A stretch of DNA of 64,000 nucleotides. It comes from Pseudoneurospora amorphoporcata (taxonomy: Eukaryota > Ascomycota > Sordariomycetes > Sordariales > Sordariaceae). The notes beneath the pieces are model-generated. The model made no database searches. It worked only from the letters and a program-made list of their open reading frames with translations, and was not told the DNA's origin. Each line of letters opens with the position of its first letter. The first letter of the stretch is position 1. Shown here piece by piece: positions 33,227-45,657 of the stretch. The position numbers and the translations under genes are program-made. The stretch covers positions 62,001 to 126,000 of the forward strand of contig MU859102.1 in the NCBI GenBank assembly GCA_033297205.1, written 5' to 3'.

Positions 33227-34153
33227 ATTATTACTTTCTTCTCTCCTCCCTCTTCAAGGCGGTGGTGTGTGATCGTGGGAAATTTACCTATCTATTTACT
33301 CAGTCAGTCAACCAGGTAGAATTCGGAATACTCATTAGCGTTTCTCTGTCTTCTTCCTTCTAGATATTGCCCCCCTTACCCATTCTCTCACATCTGCGTG
33401 CTGTCAACCTACTTAACTTGCTGTTTATCCCACCCTCAGTCCGTTTATTCTTTTCGTGAGGTGGTGTAGTTAGCTTGATGTACTTACAATCCAAAGAGGA
33501 GATTGCAAGAGATGGGAGGCCTCTGTTTTAGCCTTATCTCCGATTCAACGGTCCAAGACTCAGAAGCGATCCTAGCGTTTGCTTGGCTCACTCGCTGTGT
33601 ATCCATGCGAGCTATGGTGGTGTTGTGTTGTTTGACTTGGTCATTTTCTCTCGGTTTACTAGCTGTAGTACCTGTGTTGTCTTGTCCCTTGAACAAGTAG
33701 GAAAGCAAGACATGGTGGTAACACTGGTCATACAGACCAGAATACAGAACTCGGAAGTATCCCAGGGGCATGTCTAATGGTCGAGCGAGGGGTTAAATGA
33801 TTCGATGACAGTGACTATGTAAGTTGGTGATTTCTCAAGCTGTTTTGTCTACTCAGATCCTCTTGTCATCTGGGAACTATCCCCCATCTCCTCCTCTGCC
33901 GGCCTGCCTGCCTGTGTGGATCATTTTGGTACGATGCGATGCCTTTCCAGACTTATATCCGTCTCTCCAAAGCAGCAACAAATGGCTCCATATATCGTCC
34001 TTACGTGCAAAGTGCGGGTATATATAAAATGAGGTGAAGTATATACAAGGCATAGGTTATTAAAATCCTTCTAATGGACAGCAGCAGAGAGTGACCGCTG
34101 TCCTTTAACTTTTTCATTATATCTGTTGACGTTGTTGTCATCAACCCTGTCCA

Positions 34154-34176
34154 TCCGTCCGTCCGTCCGTCCGTCC
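34154..34176 (+). repeat. TCCG microsatellite
   Basis: About five and a half perfect tandem copies of the tetranucleotide TCCG, about 0.45 kb beyond the 3' end of ERG3. Confidence 0.85.
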
Positions 34177-34388
34177 CAACCCAGTTTACCCATCCAGTCA
34201 TCCCATCATTTGGTTTTATAAAGACTAACCTCCTCCATTATGGGTACGATAGTAGTGCCCCTTTCCTTTTTGTTGGCAGGTCCCGCTCGGCGGGTTTTTA
34301 TCAGATGGGAATACAACCCTATCCAAATGTGATGTACCGCTGTTTTTGTTCGGTCGTCATCGGCGCGCGAGACCAACCGAACGACGAA

Positions 34389-34404
34389 CCGTCCGTCCGT
34401 CCGT
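34389..34404 (+). repeat. Second TCCG/CCGT microsatellite
   Basis: Four tandem copies of the same tetranucleotide as the tract 210 bp away, in the same orientation. Confidence 0.8.
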
Positions 34405-34629
34405 GCTACCATCCGACATCGCATCAACGATCACGGATCGTTGGTGTCAGCCAACCACCAAACCCGGGTCCCTGATCCAGGACCACAAGAACCCGGTGGC
34501 TTGGTCTTGGCCGGGTGACGCTGATTCGTCAATCCCTCTTTTATCTTTTCTTCCTCAACAAAAAAAAAAAAGAAGATCGGCTGCAACTCGTGAGATTATT
34601 CTCTCTTCCTTTTCGTCCGACACTTCACT

Positions 34630-35742
34630 TTATTTCGACTTCTTGGTCTCGGTCGGCTCGTACATCCGATCATCCTCACCCTCCACCTCCTTGACAATCC
34701 TCTCCATCTCGTTGGCCTGCTTCTTCCACGTCGTCGTGCTCATTTTCTTCTCCTTCTTGAACAGGTCATCGTCGGGCTGCCTGTAGCTGCCGCCGAGGCG
34801 GTCCCACAGCGTGGTGAACTGGCCGTAGTTGTAATTGAAGGCAAAGTGGTGGACCGAGTGGCAGGCGGCGCCGTTGATGACGGGGTTGTTGGCGTAGTAT
34901 TCGCCGTCGTGGATCATGATGGTCCAGAAGTTGATGAAAACAAAGAGGCCGACGTACGCCATCTTCTGCAGCGGAAAGATGAAGGGGAAGACGTGGTAGG
35001 GGATGCTCTGGGCGAAGCCGTCGACGGGGTGGAAGGCGTGGCTGGCGTAAGGGGTTGGCATGATCCACTTGTGGTGAGGCTTGTGTAGGTGCTTGTACAC
35101 GGACGGGTGGTGAAGACCGCGGTGGATCCAGTAAATGCCAAAGTCGGTGAACATGATAAAGAGCGGGAACTGGAAGAAGTCGTACCAGCGGCCGGGACCC
35201 TCGGCCGAGGTGTCGTACAGGAGCGAGTAACCGCGCACTTCGGCGACCAGGAAGGGGAAGGTGAAGAGCGCCATGACGGGAAGTGCGGCGTTGGTTTGCT
35301 TGATCTCGAGCCAGACCTGGTTCTTGAGGAACTTGGGGTGCTCCATGGTCTTCTTATCGAAGACGAAGATGTACGAGAGGGAGGCGAAGACGTAGTAGGT
35401 TACGAGACCGAAGAGCCTGTTGACAACAACATAAAAAGTTAGCATGTTTGCGCTCACTCACTCGGATGTGAAGGGAAAGAAGGTTTGCGCGCACCATAGT
35501 ATTAGGAAGAGTGATAGAGCCTGGCGGTAGATGTTGTCTCTGGCCCAGATACTCTGATAAGCCGCCTGCGAGGGCTGGAGCGAGAAGAACTCGGTCGCGG
35601 GCTTATACACCCAGGACGAGAAAGCTTGGGCGGTGCCATTGGTCTTGTCGGGAAAATCATAGGGAGCAGGTCGCGCTGGTAGTAGCCAGGCGTACATGTA
35701 ATCGAACATGAACTGGTCGCTGACCTCGAGGACCACGTCCAT
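34630..35742 (-). CDS. ERG3: C-5 sterol desaturase (ERG3 family)
   Basis: This ER-membrane di-iron enzyme introduces the C5-C6 double bond late in ergosterol synthesis. Two exons on the minus strand, 35742-35495 and 35416-34630, give 344 aa; the intron uses a GTGCGC donor, and splicing restores LFLILWLFGLVTYYVF. The three histidine boxes of the fatty-acid hydroxylase/desaturase superfamily are intact: HRGLHH (181-186), HKPHH (194-198) and HSVHH (269-273). Several hydrophobic segments surround them. The C-terminus is Lys/Glu-rich and ends KKSK, resembling a KKXX-type ER-retrieval signal shifted by little. From memory, N. crassa has two C-5 desaturase genes (erg-10a and erg-10b); I cannot tell which paralogue this is. 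Function is secure. Confidence 0.94.
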
Positions 35743-37681
35743 CTTGACGGTGGTTGTTGGGCTTGCGCGCCAAAGAAGGAATAAGCAGGTTGGATAACAA
35801 CAAGCCGAGCAGGCTTTCCTGAAGGCCCAGGGTCAAGACCGTGTCGAACAGATAAGCAAGACGGAGGAAGGCGTGGGGTCCTGCTGGGTTCAGTCAGGTT
35901 GTGATGATGGGCTGGCGTCAAAAAGGAAAGATAGAGTGAAGGACCGACAACGGACGACACAAGAGAGCGCGGCAGCAGAAGGATTAAAAAGAAAACGAAG
36001 AGACAAGGATGAATAATGGGAAAGAAGCATTTTGCCGCGATTTCGATAGCGAGTCGCTGGCAGTAAAGTGGCAGGCCCAATTTCTCAAGTCATAACCACC
36101 CCTGACCGATCGGCTTCCCGAACGAGCGTCGCGTGAAAACAAGGGGACCTTGAGTGTGCCAAGGACGAGGGTGGTTGTCCTTCCATGCTGGCCCCGTAAA
36201 TCCGTGGGTTGCTCCGAACAAGGACAACAAGCTCCTCTCGCTCGCTCGCCTGTGGTAAACGGACAAGCGAACGGGTTGATGAGTTGTGAGTGAAGAGCCA
36301 TTCTGAAAGGTGAAAGAAATATGTACAGCAAGTACCAGCTTGAGCTTCACACATCCAAAGGAATGCGGAATATTGTTTCCCATGTTGAGTTCCTGGTGTT
36401 GAACAACCCATCAGTATCACCGATAACCCCTTTTCAGTTTTGCCCAGAGATCTAATCAAATCCGGGCCCCTAATGGGCCGTCTCGCCGTCTCCGCATCGT
36501 GAGTGGTGGTGGTGGGTGGCCTTCCAATGAAAGCCTATCCGAGACCTTCTTTGTTTTTCTCCCCCAACAACGTCAGAGGTCCCGTATCCACCCGTCTTTG
36601 CATTCTTCGACTACAGCCTTCCTCTCTGAAGTATGAATGTCCTTTTTTTTACCTCACCAAAGTGTACTCTGCTCTCACCATCACAAGTTGGCAATAACAA
36701 AATGGGCTGTCAACACAACGTCTCGTCCATGATGTTGCATGATGGGTGGCACGTTTGACAGGACGCTGATCTCGACAGGTACAAGGGACCATGATTGAGC
36801 TCCTTGATTGGATGGCCGAACCAAGTTCGTGACCACAAGCAAGTCGAAAGTGATTCAATGGATTGATGACTCTCGGAAGGAGGACGATGCGGACGACCAA
36901 AATGGCGTGGTTTTGGAACGATTCGGAAGCCGTGAGGAAATCTCTCCACTCCAGTCGTCGCCCACTTTCCTCTCCGGGGCCGGGAGCCACATCCAAGATC
37001 TTATCTGGGGATGGACACATCTGATTGGTGATTTGAATCCCTTGAATGCCCCCACATTTAATGTCAGGTACAACGCGTCGGAGGTTTGACACGACCCGAG
37101 ACTTGGGATCAAAGAGGTCCCTGCCTCCCCCTTGTCAAAAGTCGCTGACGGACATCTATCTTTCCCAAATGCAAGATCCGCAACGAACAACGGTGAACAA
37201 AAAGTGACCAAGATCTTGATTGTTTCCAGTGGTTCATTGCGTCAATCTCCTTCTCGAACACGTTGGTACGGCTGGCTTCATCAGATGTTCCCAGAGTTTA
37301 GCTGTTCTGGTTGGAGTTGTGCTTTCCGGGACAGCGAGAACTGTTGATCCCCAACACGGAAGATCCCAATTGCCTACGGAGTTCTCTGAGAGTTTATCAC
37401 CACATGGACCCCCAGTTGATCAGTTCAATGCTCCTGGGCGTGCTGGGCAAGTGAGGTTATCGAAAGCTCTTGGAACAACTTGAATCTGTGCGAAAATGCA
37501 GGCAGAGGAAGTATTTCACGTCCAAGAAAAAGAACTCATATTGGCTAAACTCTGTTGCCTAGTGTAGGCACTAGAACTCAGCACTCTGAGGACACTTCAA
37601 CATGTACTTCCACTCGGCATCAAACCAGAGACCTGCCCTCTCACAGGACGCAAATCAGCCCTCGCTGCCATCTCGCACTCC
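35743..37681. other. ERG3 upstream region
   Basis: This 1.9-kb segment lies between two minus-strand genes. The part just above 35742 should carry the ERG3 promoter and leader. Several open frames of 60-190 codons lack protein character and overlap each other. No gene is supported. Confidence 0.45.
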
Positions 37682-38398
37682 TCACTCTTCCCCCTTCTCA
37701 ACCCAAGTCTTGTCATCCACCGAAACGTCCATATCAACATGCTTCGATTCCGGGATGTCGACAGTAGGGGCAACAATCGGAACAGGAAGCACCACCGCAG
37801 GAGCCGTCTCCTTTTCATCATCAAAGAAAGACCGAGGAACTAGGATCCACAGACAAAACAGTATCAACAACCCGTCCAGGAAAACCCAGGAAATATCCAC
37901 ATCCGTGAATCTCGTGAATGATCTCTGCTTACCAAAACTACTCGAAGTCGAAGAAGCACCGGTACCATCCACCCCTCCCGCCGCCGCCGTCATCCCCTGA
38001 CTCCCCCGAGGAAGACCCTGACACTCGCACTGAACCGCTCCCGCCGCCGCTGCCGCTGCCGCTGTGCTCGCGGCAGTTTGCTGCAAAGTGCACATGGACA
38101 ACGCAAAAATCGACATGGAAATAGTCAGGAGAATGGCGTGGACGAGCCAGATCCAGCGGTCCCAGAAGCCTTTTTGGTTGACGCTGCGAGAGTGGTTGCT
38201 GTTATGGTGGTGGCTATCGTTTTTTGACCACGACCATAATTTCTGTTTCAAGATAGAAAAGGGAGAGCGAGAGGGCGCGGCGCTTCGGATCGGTACGCTC
38301 AACCACGGTGCTTTCTTCTCTTGGAGGTAGTCTTGGGACTCGAGGTCGTCAACCAGATGGACGGTGTAGTAGAGGTTTTTGGTGGTGTGGGATGACAT
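37682..38398 (-). CDS. Hypothetical membrane protein, 238 aa
   Basis: No family is recognised. The ATG at 38398 begins MSSHTTKNLYYTVHLVDDLE; the open frame above it is likely translated leader. Two hydrophobic helices are visible: about 90-112 (WIWLVHAILLTISMSIFALSM) and about 180-197 (FLDGLLILFCLWILV). Between them lies an Ala/Gly/Ser-rich segment with one CEC motif. The C-terminus is soluble and acidic. A 93-nt segment (37932-37840) has an excellent donor (GTAAGC) and a TAG acceptor and is a multiple of three, so it may be an optional intron whose removal would delete the second helix. The gene is downstream of the rco-1 promoter region and divergent from rco-1. Existence is moderately supported by length and codon use. 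Confidence 0.65.
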   Translation of the reverse strand: MSSHTTKNLYYTVHLVDDLESQDYLQEKKAPWLSVPIRSAAPSRSPFSILKQKLWSWSKNDSHHHNSNHSRSVNQKGFWDRWIWLVHAILLTISMSIFALSMCTLQQTAASTAAAAAAAGAVQCECQGLPRGSQGMTAAAGGVDGTGASSTSSSFGKQRSFTRFTDVDISWVFLDGLLILFCLWILVPRSFFDDEKETAPAVVLPVPIVAPTVDIPESKHVDMDVSVDDKTWVEKGEE

Positions 38399-41300
38399 TT
38401 TTGTTGTTGATGGAGCGCGATGGGGTAGGTATGAAGGGTTGAATGCGTGGGGCGTAAAGGTCAAAAGGATGGTTGGATTTGACTTGACTGAAAGGTCGAC
38501 CGTCGAGTTTCGGTTCGATGTTGTAAATGCTGAGATCAAGAAGCCCGAAAGAAAGTGGCACGCCAGGTGCTTTTGCTGTGGATGAATGGAATGAATGAAC
38601 AGTAACATGAATTGCGCCTGGCAAGAGTGAGTGAAGTGAAGTGAACGAAGAGATAGGGTGGAAGAAGAAACAAACAGCTACTAGTTTCAGGATGCTGCCG
38701 GGAAAAAAGAGATATATGAGAAACTCAAGTCGTTCAAAATTTGGAACAAATAGTTGCTACCATGCGCTAACCCAAACAACATATGCGCAGACGCCTTGAA
38801 GCCATCGCGAAACACCAAAGCCCAGCTATGGTAGCATTGAGGGTGAGTTCTGCGGCAAAGGGGTAACTCTTGGGTTTTGGTTACCAGGGCCCCTGAATCT
38901 TGTCAATCCAGATCAAGTCTGTGAAGACAATCGCTCGTTTAAGTAGGGTTCAAACCGCCAATGCTGATCGAGTTTATGATGTGCATTTATGTTCCTCATC
39001 TCAGAGCCCCTCGTCAATGATTTCGTATTGACCGATTATGCATGATTTGATCAAACCATTCATCAGCGAGCCAGCGGCCGTTATGGTAGTGATAAGAGAC
39101 GGGAAACAAGGCCAAGACAGCAACTACCCGTCGAAACAGTCTTCCAGATCCCCAAACACTCATCATCGAACTACCGAAGCCGAGAGCCGAGCTGTCAGTG
39201 TCAACTGAAGGCTCCCATCCCAGCCCCTGCCCGACCTTGGGGACTCGTCACTCGACCTTGTGCCCTTGACCACTCAAAGTTGAAATGTTTCAAGATTTTG
39301 GCGAGGAAACTGGCCCTTCTCAATCGGTGTTTAAGCGGGGCTCACGAAGAAAAGGGGGCACAGCACCTCAGCTGGACACCGTAAGATCAGATAAGATAAC
39401 ATCTAAAATCAACCCGCGCTGATCAGAATCGAGGTTCCTGTCAACACGTGTCCATTTGATGCAGTCCGAAGTAGGTAACGGGATCAAATTTGGTCCGATC
39501 CCTTTTTCCATCCACGTGCCGTCCTTCCCTTGAAGCAATTGCTGGATTGACATCGGATGAAATCGGTTGGTTCTCTGGGTAAGGTGAGTTCAGTCAGCCT
39601 CAGGCCACTTCCACTTGTCTGGCGATCAGCACTCTAAGGCAGCATGATTGTCTGGACTTTTTGTCTAACCACGACGCCGGTAGAACGTGGGCATGTTGCG
39701 ATATGCAACCTACTCAGTATTTCTCTCTGCCTGGGGGAAGTGATGACCTTGAAGCGAGGCAAGGTTGAGGCATAGGCAGCTAAGCAACAACTGTCTGGGG
39801 TGCATATCATCGACATCTCGCTGGAGTAGCTTAAGTATTCTTTGCAGAAACCAGCTGAGCGAATTTGTAAGCACTTGTAAATAACAGTACAGTACAATGA
39901 AACATGAGAAATGTCTTCTTTCTCGGTCCTCGGCTCGACGGAAGGCGGCCACCAGACAAATATAGGAGACGGTTCGGGATGCAAAGAACCAAAGGCAGGA
40001 TTCCGTGCTGGTCAGAACCTTGGTGATTCTGTCACATTCTTGACTCGGCTGGCACCTTTTTCAAAGTGGGAGGAGGCAGTTTATAAAACTTTTCCTCATT
40101 CCACGCGGGTGATATTGGGAACCAATGATACCTACCGAGTTAAGGCCGGAGTTTGTAGCCGGGGCTAGAGACAGTGCCTTCGAACGTTGGGGGGGGGAGG
40201 GGATTGCGGTTTGTCCTCCGTGTCATTCAACATGGGGTATGGGGATAGAACGGGACCCTGTTGAGGCTAGGTCGATAAGAGGACTAAAGAGCGGAAGTCC
40301 AAGGGGAAACAGCCAAAGGGTTTATGCTCGCTGGTTTGTTCGGGTTTGGTACCACATTTGCACAAAAGAGGGGAAGGTGATGCATGCGCTTCCCGTCCGA
40401 TAACAGGATTGAACCAACGAAGACAGAGGTGGTCGGGTACACCTCATCACAGATGATGGAGACCTGGGCTCTAGACTACTTTCGCTATCTGCGCTAAGGT
40501 GGGGTTTTGTTGAAAGAACTTGAGGGGCTTCAAGTATCATAACTGTCAGAACTCGAAAGGGAGAGGATGGGACGGGTCCGTACAAGGCTACGCTTGCGAT
40601 GGACACTTTGTCGCTCCCGACGTTTCCTGTTGTCGTGTGCCTCCTTGGACCTGCTACGGGTCCATGTGGAGAGGATTGTAAAGCAGAGTATATGCCACTC
40701 GTGAACTTAACTTGGACAGCAGATCATTTGTGATCTGAGCTGAGGAGTCGGTATTTACCTCATGCCGTCGTGACTCTCATCGGCGTACCCATGGTTTGCA
40801 CGGGACAAGTCGACGAGGACAGAAAATTGTTGCTCCTCCTCAGAAGTTGACGTTGCTCAAACACTACCGGAACAAGATGAAAGGAATCCTCCTAGGTTGT
40901 ACTGATATTTAGGACCAGTTGACAGTTGGTAGATATTCATCAAGAACACCTGCGGATCATCGTGGCGCGAGCAATCACACATCGTTGAGGAGGGATGCAT
41001 CTCTCACCAAAGGAAGCGATACCGAAGCCGGGAGGGTTTTCGTACAAGGACGGTCGCATGAAGGAGGCGAACCATGATTGAAGAGCAGAGTCGATATCGC
41101 AGACAGGGTGCGTTGTGGTGTGCTGGTTGCTGTAGTGTTCATCGAGGTGGCACTGGGTGTTGTGGTTGTGTTTGCATTGTTTCAAACCCGCATGTGCAAG
41201 CGCCTGGACAACCTTCTGCCCCCCACGGCACTGCACTGCGATCGATGGAGACATCTCGGGGGTTTTGTCTGGAGTTTTGCGCTAAATGGCATGTGCTTGG

Positions 41301-42090
41301 CAGTTGACCTAGTACATATCGGACTAGAAAACAATATTTCCTCTACCGACACACTTGCAGTAGTCACTGTTTGCATAGCCTCTCAGCGTACACATTGCTG
41401 CTTGCCTGATCGATCCGAAGAGAACGTCCCATGTGCAGTCATACGTGCACACCAGCTAACGTGATGCTCGTCAGTGACTACCTAAGCCCAGCCACGGGAC
41501 GCGGCAAGCAGACATGGAGGGGTGCGTCCATCAACGCACTCCCCCAACCCGGGCCGCCTTCTTTGCGAGAATGGCAGTACGTAACTAGCGCACGGACGCT
41601 GAGAATGACTGGGTCTCCAGAATCTCGTAGATCCACTCTCGTGCAGATGATGCTCTAGCGTGTTTTTCCCACACTCGCACAGCGCCGCCGCGGCCTGGCT
41701 TCTGGCCTTGCCATTCCATATTCTACGCCTGGGAAGGTAGCGCAGGGCACCCTGGCCTTTGCCATCCATGTCGGAACTCGTAGCGATGAAGACTAGGTAG
41801 CTCACGGACCAGGCGAGGTACTGCTTGAGACGCTTGCCGAGCCGAGTGACCTTTCCGTTTGCTGTGGGCACCGCAATGAGGCTATGTATCTTTTCGTCTG
41901 ATTGTACGGCGGAAGGACCTCTCCTTCGTCCGATGTGCTAACTGAAAGGTGTGTGACCGGTGGCACCCTCCACGGGCCACAGGCTAACAACTGGACCTTG
42001 TTGCCCTGGGGCTGTCCGCAGCCCGTCCGCAGCCTGCCTGTCCTCCCAAGACCCAAGTGCCCGCAGCCGCTGGAGGTTGTGGGAGTGATG
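38399..42090. other. Long spacer upstream of rco-1
   Basis: This 3.7-kb region lies between the 238-aa gene and the presumed rco-1 leader. Many short open frames on both strands overlap each other and none looks like protein. It may hold distal promoter elements of the corepressor gene. Confidence 0.45.
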
Positions 42091-42721
42091 GTGTCGCTGC
42101 AAGTGGAAATCCACACCGGGAGCCGCCCCAGAACGCCCAGGTCATTTCTGCCACTTGCTGGCCATTCCACTTCTTTTTCCTTCCTTCCACCTTCTCCCCC
42201 CTTTGGCAGCATTTACTCTGGAGCAACACCAGCATTTGCAGTCAGCAGCCCTCAACTGCATCGCCCAAGTCATTCCAACAACAACCATCGGAATTGGTGC
42301 AACGCCAGCATCACCATCCCCATCAACCTCTCGGATTCCGTCATTGGCCCTTGGTTGTGTACAGTGCCATTCGACTAAGGATTTCGAATTCGAGGCCCCC
42401 CCCCCCCTTCTCTCCCCCCGTCCCCATCTTTTGCGTCTTTTCGCGCCGCGATCCGTCCCGCGCGCACGCCATCCCAACGCACGGTAGCTCGACGCTCGAC
42501 CGACATCACGCCAGCTGCACTCCAGCCGCATCATCGGCAGCCTTTCGAGTCGCATTTGTATCTTCGACCGCATTTCTCGCTCTCGCTTCTTTCAGCCGAT
42601 TGCTGCCTTGAGCTTTCACAAACCTGCGCGACCGCCCTAGCGTTCCCGGCTTGGATCTCTGTCCGTGTTTCGTCAGCTTCACCGACACATAGCACGCGGA
42701 GAACCGCCCCAGCTACAAAAA
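42091..42721 (+). promoter_or_regulatory. Presumed rco-1 5' leader, ATG-free
   Basis: The 631 bases before the rco-1 start contain no ATG on the + strand, while the opposite strand has about 20 (CAT read on +). This asymmetry is typical of a transcribed leader selected against upstream starts. A C12 run lies at 42396-42407. Confidence 0.6.
42396..42407 (+). repeat. C12 homopolymer
   Basis: A run of 12 C within the presumed rco-1 leader, followed by further C-rich runs. Confidence 0.85.
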
Positions 42722-44880
42722 ATGTCCATGTATCCGCACCGGCCCATTGCGGGCGCGCCCATTCAGAACATGGGCCGTCTCAACGAGCTCCTCGACGGCA
42801 TCAGAATGGAATTCGAATCACAAGCTCGCCAGTACGAGACCTGCCAGCATGACTGTAAGGGTTCCTTTACACACACCCGCTGGGTGGCCACTCTCCCATC
42901 TCTGGGGCGATGATGGAAAGCGGCTGTCCATGCTGGCCCGCAATCAAAGATTTAGGCTTTGGAAAGTGTACCCGAGACTGACTAGACAACAGTGGCAACG
43001 CAGCTCCAGGAGCTTCAGGTCATCCGTGAGAAGGTCTTCCAGATGGAGCAGCACCAGATGAACGTTAAGCAAAAGTAAGCTAGTCAAAATCTGGCCAAGC
43101 ATATCCGAGAGTCGATAGAGGTAGGCTGACGATATCTGGGCAGGTACGAGGACGAGATTGCGCTGCTTCGTCGCCAGCTCGAAGCCCGCGGAGGAGGTCC
43201 TCCGGGCCCGGGTAATATGAACCCACCCCCACAGCATCCGGGGCAGCAGCAGCCCCCTGCTATCGGTTTGGGAAGCAACGTCTTTAGCGCGATCATGGCA
43301 GGACAGGGAGGACAGGCCTTGGTCCCTCCTCCCCCTCCACCGCAGCAGCAGGAACAGCCAGCACACATGCCTGCTCCCCCCGGGCTTCAGGGTCCTCCTC
43401 CCCCGCCTCCGCCGCCGTCCCAGCAGCCTCCCTTCCAGCAGCAGTATCAGGGACCCCAGGGACCAGGTAGCTTCCCTCCTCAGCCACCCCAGAGCACTGC
43501 TTCTCCTGGTCCTGGCGGCAAGCGCGGCATCGGCAGACCTCCTGCTGGCGGCCCGGCTACTCCTCAGATCAACACTCCTATCCCGTACAACGGAGGCCCT
43601 GCCCAGTCGCCTCAGGTCCCAACCCATCCCACCCCGGACCACACCCGGATGGCTCAGCACCACCAGCCTCCGCCGCCGCCTTCTCAGACCAACGCTTTGA
43701 GCGAGCTTGATCCCGACCGCCTCCCAAATCACATAAAGAAGATGAAGGACGATTGGTGGGTCATCTTCAACGCGGCTGTTCCCAGGGTACTAGACGTCGA
43801 GTTGGTCCACACTCTGCAGCATGAGAGCGTTGTTTGCTGCGTGAGGTTCAGCATGGATGGCAAGTACGTTGCCACGGGCTGCAACCGTTCTGCTCAGATT
43901 TACGATGTGGAGACTGGCGAGAAGCTCTGCATCCTGCAAGACGAAAATATTGATCTTACTGGAGATCTTTACATCAGAAGCGTCTGCTTCAGCCCTGATG
44001 GCAAGTATCTTGCCACTGGGGCTGAGGATAAGCTTATCAGAGTACGTGACATTGTCGTGTGCTCATTATGGTCTTCTCTTGCTAACGTGCTTGATACAGG
44101 TCTGGGACATCCAGTCGAGGACTATTCGCAACACCTTCCATGGCCACGAGCAGGATATCTACAGTCTTGACTTCTCTCGCGATGGCCGCACTATCGCTTC
44201 CGGCAGTGGCGATAGAACTGTCCGTCTTTGGGACATTGAAACTGGGCAGAACACGTCGGTCCTCTCTATTGAAGATGGTGTCACGACTGTTGCTATCTCG
44301 CCCGACAAGCAATTCGTTGCCGCCGGATCTCTGGATAAGAGCGTCCGTGTCTGGGATATGAGAGGTTACCTTGCGGAGCGCCTCGAGGGCCCCGACGGCC
44401 ACAAGGATAGTGTTTATAGTGTTGCGTTTTCTCCTGATGGCCGCAACCTTGTCAGTGGCAGTTTGGACAAGACCATCAAAATGTGGGAGCTCAGTGCCCC
44501 GCGCGGTATCCCTACTTCGGCGCCTCCTAAGGGTGGGCGCTGCATCAAGACTTTCGAGGGTCACAGGGTACGTTTCCACATTTATATGCCCTCGTCTATT
44601 CCATCTGCGACCTTGCTAACCTGCCAATCACTTTTCACAGGATTTCGTCCTCAGCGTTGCACTGACCCCCGACTCGCAATGGGTCCTCTCCGGTTCCAAG
44701 GACCGCGGTGTCCAGTTCTGGGATCCCCGTACCGGCCACACACAACTCATGCTCCAGGGACACAAGAACTCGGTCATTTCCGTGGCGCCCAGCCCAGTGA
44801 CTGGTCCCAACGGTGTTGGGTACTTCGCTACCGGGTCTGGTGATATGCGGGCCCGTATCTGGTCTTACTCTCGCATATAG
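42722..44880 (+). CDS. rco-1: Tup1-type transcriptional corepressor RCO-1
   Basis: Tup1 proteins form tetramers with Cyc8/Ssn6 and repress many genes; the Neurospora member RCO-1 is known for roles in conidiation and glucose repression. Five exons join 42722-42854, 42993-43074, 43144-44041, 44100-44567 and 44641-44880, giving 606 aa. Residues 1-92 form the helical Tup1 N-terminal tetramerisation domain (RLNELLDGIRMEFESQ, TQLQELQVIREKVFQMEQHQ). Residues about 93-255 are Pro/Gln/Gly-rich. A conserved linker (LDPDRLPNHIKKMKDDWWVIFNA) precedes seven WD40 repeats at about 285-606, with repeated SPDGKYLATG, DRTVRLWD and DKSVRVWD blades. The first exon ends in GAC T and the second starts TG, giving DLATQLQ. 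All junctions are in frame and use GTAAGx or GTACGT donors. The start MSMYPHR matches my memory of Neurospora RCO-1. Identification is secure. Confidence 0.95.
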
Positions 44881-45657
44881 GAAGCCCCTGGAGATACAAT
44901 GCGAGCCCTGAGATTTGACCCGGTCCATTTTGTGGCTGCCCAAGACGTTGGTATAGAATTGGATGGGGCAGTCACGAGACCGTCCCGTCGGTAAAGGTAA
45001 ATTGGGCGAGATTGTTGAGGGGCAGTAGATCAGCGCTACAAGGAAAGAGCGAAGATGGAGAGTGTGCGTTTCCTAGTCAATATTGCGGTGTGGACACGGC
45101 GTCAAGGAAATGGAATAGGAAGGACAACAGAAAGGAATGATGAGAAAGAAACCTTATTAGTTCAATGTTTATCCCGTTTTGGTTTTTCAAGGTCGCGTCC
45201 TTTTGTTGGCCTTTGTTTTGGCACATGCTTCTTTGATTATGAGCTACGGATTTGGATGCGTTGGCTGGAAAGGGACATGATGCCCATACTTGAAAAGGAT
45301 CATGTCATGATATATGTTTGGTCATTGGGTATGGATAGAGGAAGATCGTTAAATGCAAGACCTGGCTATCCCGAGCTATGGTCGACTTTCAAGCTGCGTC
45401 GTTCATGTTAGTCTCCTGATGTCACTAAAGCAAAACACTAGTTATAAGTCAATTCACGTCGCTCATCTTGGTGTGAAAACGTTCACTCGAGTCTCGTTGG
45501 TTGCATCGACCAGCAAAGTGCCTGGGGCCGAGTAAACAGCATGCTAACATAGTGCTAAGAATCACCATCAGAAACATAGAGTAGATGGGTTAGGGCCTCG
45601 TCAAGACTGAGGACCTCTATACCGGGATCTTTCACACGCAGTACATCCATATCTCCT
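44881..45657. other. Convergent 3' region between rco-1 and the Rmp1-like gene
   Basis: A 780-bp spacer with T- and G-rich sequence typical of 3' ends. No gene is supported. Confidence 0.55.

Larger units (their letters stand above)
32616..34629. other. Convergent 3' region with simple repeats
   Basis: This 2-kb spacer lies between two facing 3' ends. It contains a T23 tract and two TCCG microsatellites (listed separately) and an A13 run at 34560-34572 just below the ERG3 stop. No gene is supported. Confidence 0.55.

Noticed and set aside
34560..34572. A13 run as a retroposon tail
   Set aside because: It lies in a normal 3' region and no insertion boundaries or duplicated target sites are visible.
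41078..41464. 128-codon frame with hydrophobic stretches upstream of rco-1
   Set aside because: Hydrophobicity arises from T/G-rich DNA; the opposite strand and other frames are equally open, and composition is not protein-like.
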